From NCBI GenBank assembly GCA_013399855.1, contig VXAY01000172.1:4597957-4661956 (forward strand): 64,000 bases of DNA, given 5' to 3'. Shown here piece by piece: positions 61,721-64,000 of the stretch (position 1 is its first letter; the number at the start of each line of letters is the position of its first letter). Position numbers and translations under genes: made by a program. The DNA comes from Oxyruncus cristatus (lineage: Eukaryota; Chordata; Aves; Passeriformes; Cotingidae). The notes beneath the pieces are model-generated. The model was not told the origin of the DNA and made no database searches. It saw only the letters and a list, made by a program, of their open reading frames with translations.

Positions 61721-61944
61721 CTTCATCATCATTCCAGCTGAAATCTTGTCAGAGCAAACATATTTCAAAGGATTATATCCAACTCCATTACAGCATTCTT
61801 CGCTCTTTGGAATAAGTTCAGTCTCACAGCATTTTACTGGCACTTGGTCATTCTTTCTAACATGTGCTAGGGACTCACCACTGGAACCTGAGCAGCATAT
61901 GGTATCTGACTTATTCACGTATTCCTGCCCACAACAGAACATCC
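61721..61944 (-). CDS. USH2A: Usherin, exon 51 equivalent (first Cys-rich linker exon)
   Basis: The exon is 224 bases. The acceptor is ttgttcatttcag|GGATGT and the donor AAG|gtaattg. Two bases complete a Gly codon; it ends on a whole Lys codon. It begins MFCCGQEYVNKSDTICCSG and contains four vicinal cysteine pairs (FCCG, ICCS, KCCE, ECCN) plus a ninth cysteine in YVCSDK near the end, with an NKS sequon. The pairs are spaced 14, 22 and 10 residues apart, counted from the first Cys of each. Together with exon 52 it gives 15 cysteines in about 145 residues. The domain has no enzyme-like motif; disulphide stapling is the obvious reading. Human exon 51 (c.9959-10182, recalled) is also 224 bases. 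Confidence 0.95.
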
Positions 61945-64000
61945 CTGAAATGAACAAACAAAAAAATATATCTGAATATGAAAGGTAAGTAAATAAATAG
62001 ATAGATAGATAAGAAAGGAGAAAGCTCAGAACGCAATAGATCTTGGCATAAACCCACCAGCAGCTGGAATTATGCAGATTTAGCTAAAGTGAGATTAAAT
62101 TCAAACGTGAGGTGACTGAAGTAAGCATCCTGACTTCCAGACCTACTGAAAACAATCAAGAATTAGGGGAATAAACAGGGTCCCCTACAATCAACATTCA
62201 CCACTGCTGAACTTTATTAAGAACTTTGCTATGAAACACCACACCAAGGTACTATGCACAGCAGGTTGGAGACAGACTGTTGATGAAAATTTCCTGCAGA
62301 ATGTAAAACCTGAGAAAGCTTCTACCCGGGTCTCATTCATCGCCCCCTCACACAGGCAGTCTTCCAACAGTGCATCTTAGCATTCCAGAATTTATCATAT
62401 ATTTTATGTTTTAAATTTGAGGTTCATGTGAGATACATCGAACTGAATGGGTCACTTGCCAAATACCCACAGGGAAGCTTCAGTCATCTAATACAGCAAA
62501 TTACTTTTTAAGAACTTAATATCTAAATATAATTTGCATTTCTAGAGTAGAATTGATAAGATGCCAAAATTAATCTCACTGTCTTTCTTCTGGTTTTAAT
62601 AATTTTATTTTTAAATTAAAAGCTCATTATAACCAGTGTAATTTTCCATATATTTACATGAATTATTCTGCAACTGTGAAATACCAGTGTTGAACCTCAT
62701 ACCATCAAAAGAAAGGGGTAAATTTTAACTATGAACAAAATGCTACAAACTCCTACATAACTGGAAATGAAATAAATATTACTACTCATTGAACTAGAAA
62801 GCTACCACACAAAAACCAGGGCAGTGATATATACTCTTATATCTACAAAGTAGTTTGCATTTGACATAATTTCTGTCATACGGAGGCATTTAAAACATGT
62901 GCAAAAGTGGCCACTTTTCTCACTGCCATTTATTGCAGCAAATCTATCTTAAGAAGTCATACTTAATGAAAATTAATCTTTAAAGGTATGATCCTGCTAA
63001 AGCATTCAGAGCATTTATTTCCAATCACTGGAATAACTGAAAATGGTGACATTACTTGCATACTTTACCTTTTTTCAGGGTTGGTTCTATTCACAGCAAA
63101 CAAACTGTGATCACCAGCTCTCTAAGAGGTAAATATTTCCTCTTGTTCACACCCTTTTTCCAAATTGTCCTAGGATTCTATCGATTTTAAGCAGAGAATT
63201 AATGCAGAAAATGACTCAATTCAATACTAATAAGCAACTCAGACAGCCCCAAGGGACTTTTGACAGGCAAACTAAAATTTTGGTAATGAACTGTTTTTCT
63301 ATTGAAACAAACACGGCTGTATTCTTTCACTGCGAACCTCATCTTTGTTTAACTGAATTAAATTTTTCAGCCAAGATTTCACTCACATAACAAGAAGTGA
63401 CTCCCTTTCTAGTTTCTTTGGTAAACCATTACTTCTTTAATTATTATCAACCTTGTTCCAGTGTGATAAATTGCTAATTACTTAATACCCTAATCAGCGT
63501 TCATTCTTTGCACAGATAAACTGTGACAGCGCCATTAATTTAAATAGTAATTTCACTTAATGGCCAGAACGGCACACCAGATTTTTATGCAGCATTTTCT
63601 GAAGACTGCATCCATCACTGCAATATTCTGACATAAAGATGTCTGACGTGCACTAACTCACTTAGGGAGAGCAGATGTTGCAGAGCAGAGTTTGGTAGTA
63701 ATTCCCAGAGTGCATCACTTCAGCATGAATGAGCTGCAAAGGCAGAGGTAGACAATCTTCTGAAACTGCATTGCATAGCCTCTGACCTTTCCTTAATTTA
63801 TCACATGTAGCACTTGACTCCTGAACCTTGACACCTCAAATGTACAATTTTAAATATGCTCCAAGAAAAACAAAATAGGACCGTGTAATATTGATGGATT
63901 GATTTGCCTTCTAAAAATCGCTTTATTCAATTGCTTAAGGATCCAGAAATTCCTATAAACCCTTGCTGAATTCAGCAAAATACCAAAATGCAAACTATTT
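61945..64000 (-). other. USH2A: USH2A intron 50 (partial, 3' end)
   Basis: The sequence upstream of exon 51 to the window edge. A short AAAT/GATA simple repeat lies at 61990-62012, just outside the acceptor. The remainder is AT-rich with no recognised exon or transposon. Confidence 0.88.
61990..62012 (+). repeat. short AAAT/GATA microsatellite
   Basis: TAAATAAATAGATAGATAGATAAG, 45 bases upstream of the exon 51 acceptor in transcript orientation. Confidence 0.8.

Larger units (their letters stand above)
1..64000 (-). other. USH2A: USH2A (usherin) gene body, internal segment, exons 51-64
   Basis: All recognisable coding sequence is on the minus strand and joins into one reading frame of FN3 repeats preceded by a cysteine-rich linker. 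Each FN3 repeat shows the usual landmarks: a Trp in strand B (LSW, ITW, LKW), a P-x-x-PNG turn, and L-x-P-x-T-x-Y in strands E-F. The repeated AC-x4-C motif with the TLEAPP-type inter-repeat linker is typical of usherin. Usherin is a secreted or type I membrane protein of about 5200 residues that forms stereocilia ankle links in hair cells and lies at the photoreceptor periciliary membrane; loss in people causes Usher syndrome type 2A or retinitis pigmentosa. Exons for the N-terminal laminin domains and for the transmembrane and PDZ-binding tail are outside the window. The identity rests on repeat architecture and exon lengths recalled for human USH2A, not on a database search. Confidence 0.95.

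Noticed and set aside
1..64000. CRISPR arrays, operons, phage or insertion-sequence systems
   Set aside because: No spaced repeats, no dense gene packing and no bacterial-type genes; the window is an intron-rich vertebrate locus.
1..64000. tRNA, rRNA, snRNA or microRNA genes
   Set aside because: I saw no convincing tRNA boxes or snRNA/rRNA motifs by eye; short microRNA hairpins cannot be excluded without folding.

Overview
This is vertebrate nuclear DNA, most likely from a bird. It is AT-rich intron sequence with sparse old repeats, and the only interspersed repeats I recognise with confidence are CR1-type LINE fragments with the sauropsid CR1 3' end (ATTCTGTGATTCTGTGA-like). Turtle or crocodilian cannot be excluded.

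The whole window lies inside one gene on the minus strand. Fourteen consecutive coding exons encode part of the C-terminal half of usherin (USH2A), the very large extracellular protein of the stereocilia ankle links and of the photoreceptor periciliary membrane. All fourteen have AG/GT splice sites, all junction phases agree, and none contains a stop or frameshift. Joined, they give 4181 coding bases (1393 full codons). In transcript order they encode a cysteine-rich linker (two exons), the end of one fibronectin type III (FN3) repeat, twelve complete FN3 repeats, and most of another. By exon length and content they match human exons 51 to 64. The human numbering is from memory of variant nomenclature.

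Layout from high to low coordinate (direction of transcription): intron 50 (partial) 61945-64000; exon 51 61721-61944; exon 52 59155-59365; exon 53 58099-58296; exon 54 57362-57516; exon 55 55380-55578; exon 56 49286-49393; exon 57 48562-48745; exon 58 47651-47808; exon 59 40345-40503; exon 60 39538-39700; exon 61 33519-33873; a 24.5 kb intron; exon 62 8814-9041; exon 63 6470-7986 (1517 bases, four whole FN3 repeats in one exon); exon 64 5125-5446; intron 64 (partial) 1-5124.

The introns hold four CR1 fragments, several simple repeats (a long CTTTT tract, an ATT/ACT array, poly-A/T tracts, a G-rich tract) and a few inverted repeats. I found no second gene, RNA gene, CRISPR array or bacterial-type system. 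The small open reading frames scattered through the introns look like chance or repeat-derived frames. I see no undescribed system. The points most worth a second look are the cysteine-rich linker, the irregular cysteine pattern across the FN3 repeats, the four-repeat exon and a few intronic structures.
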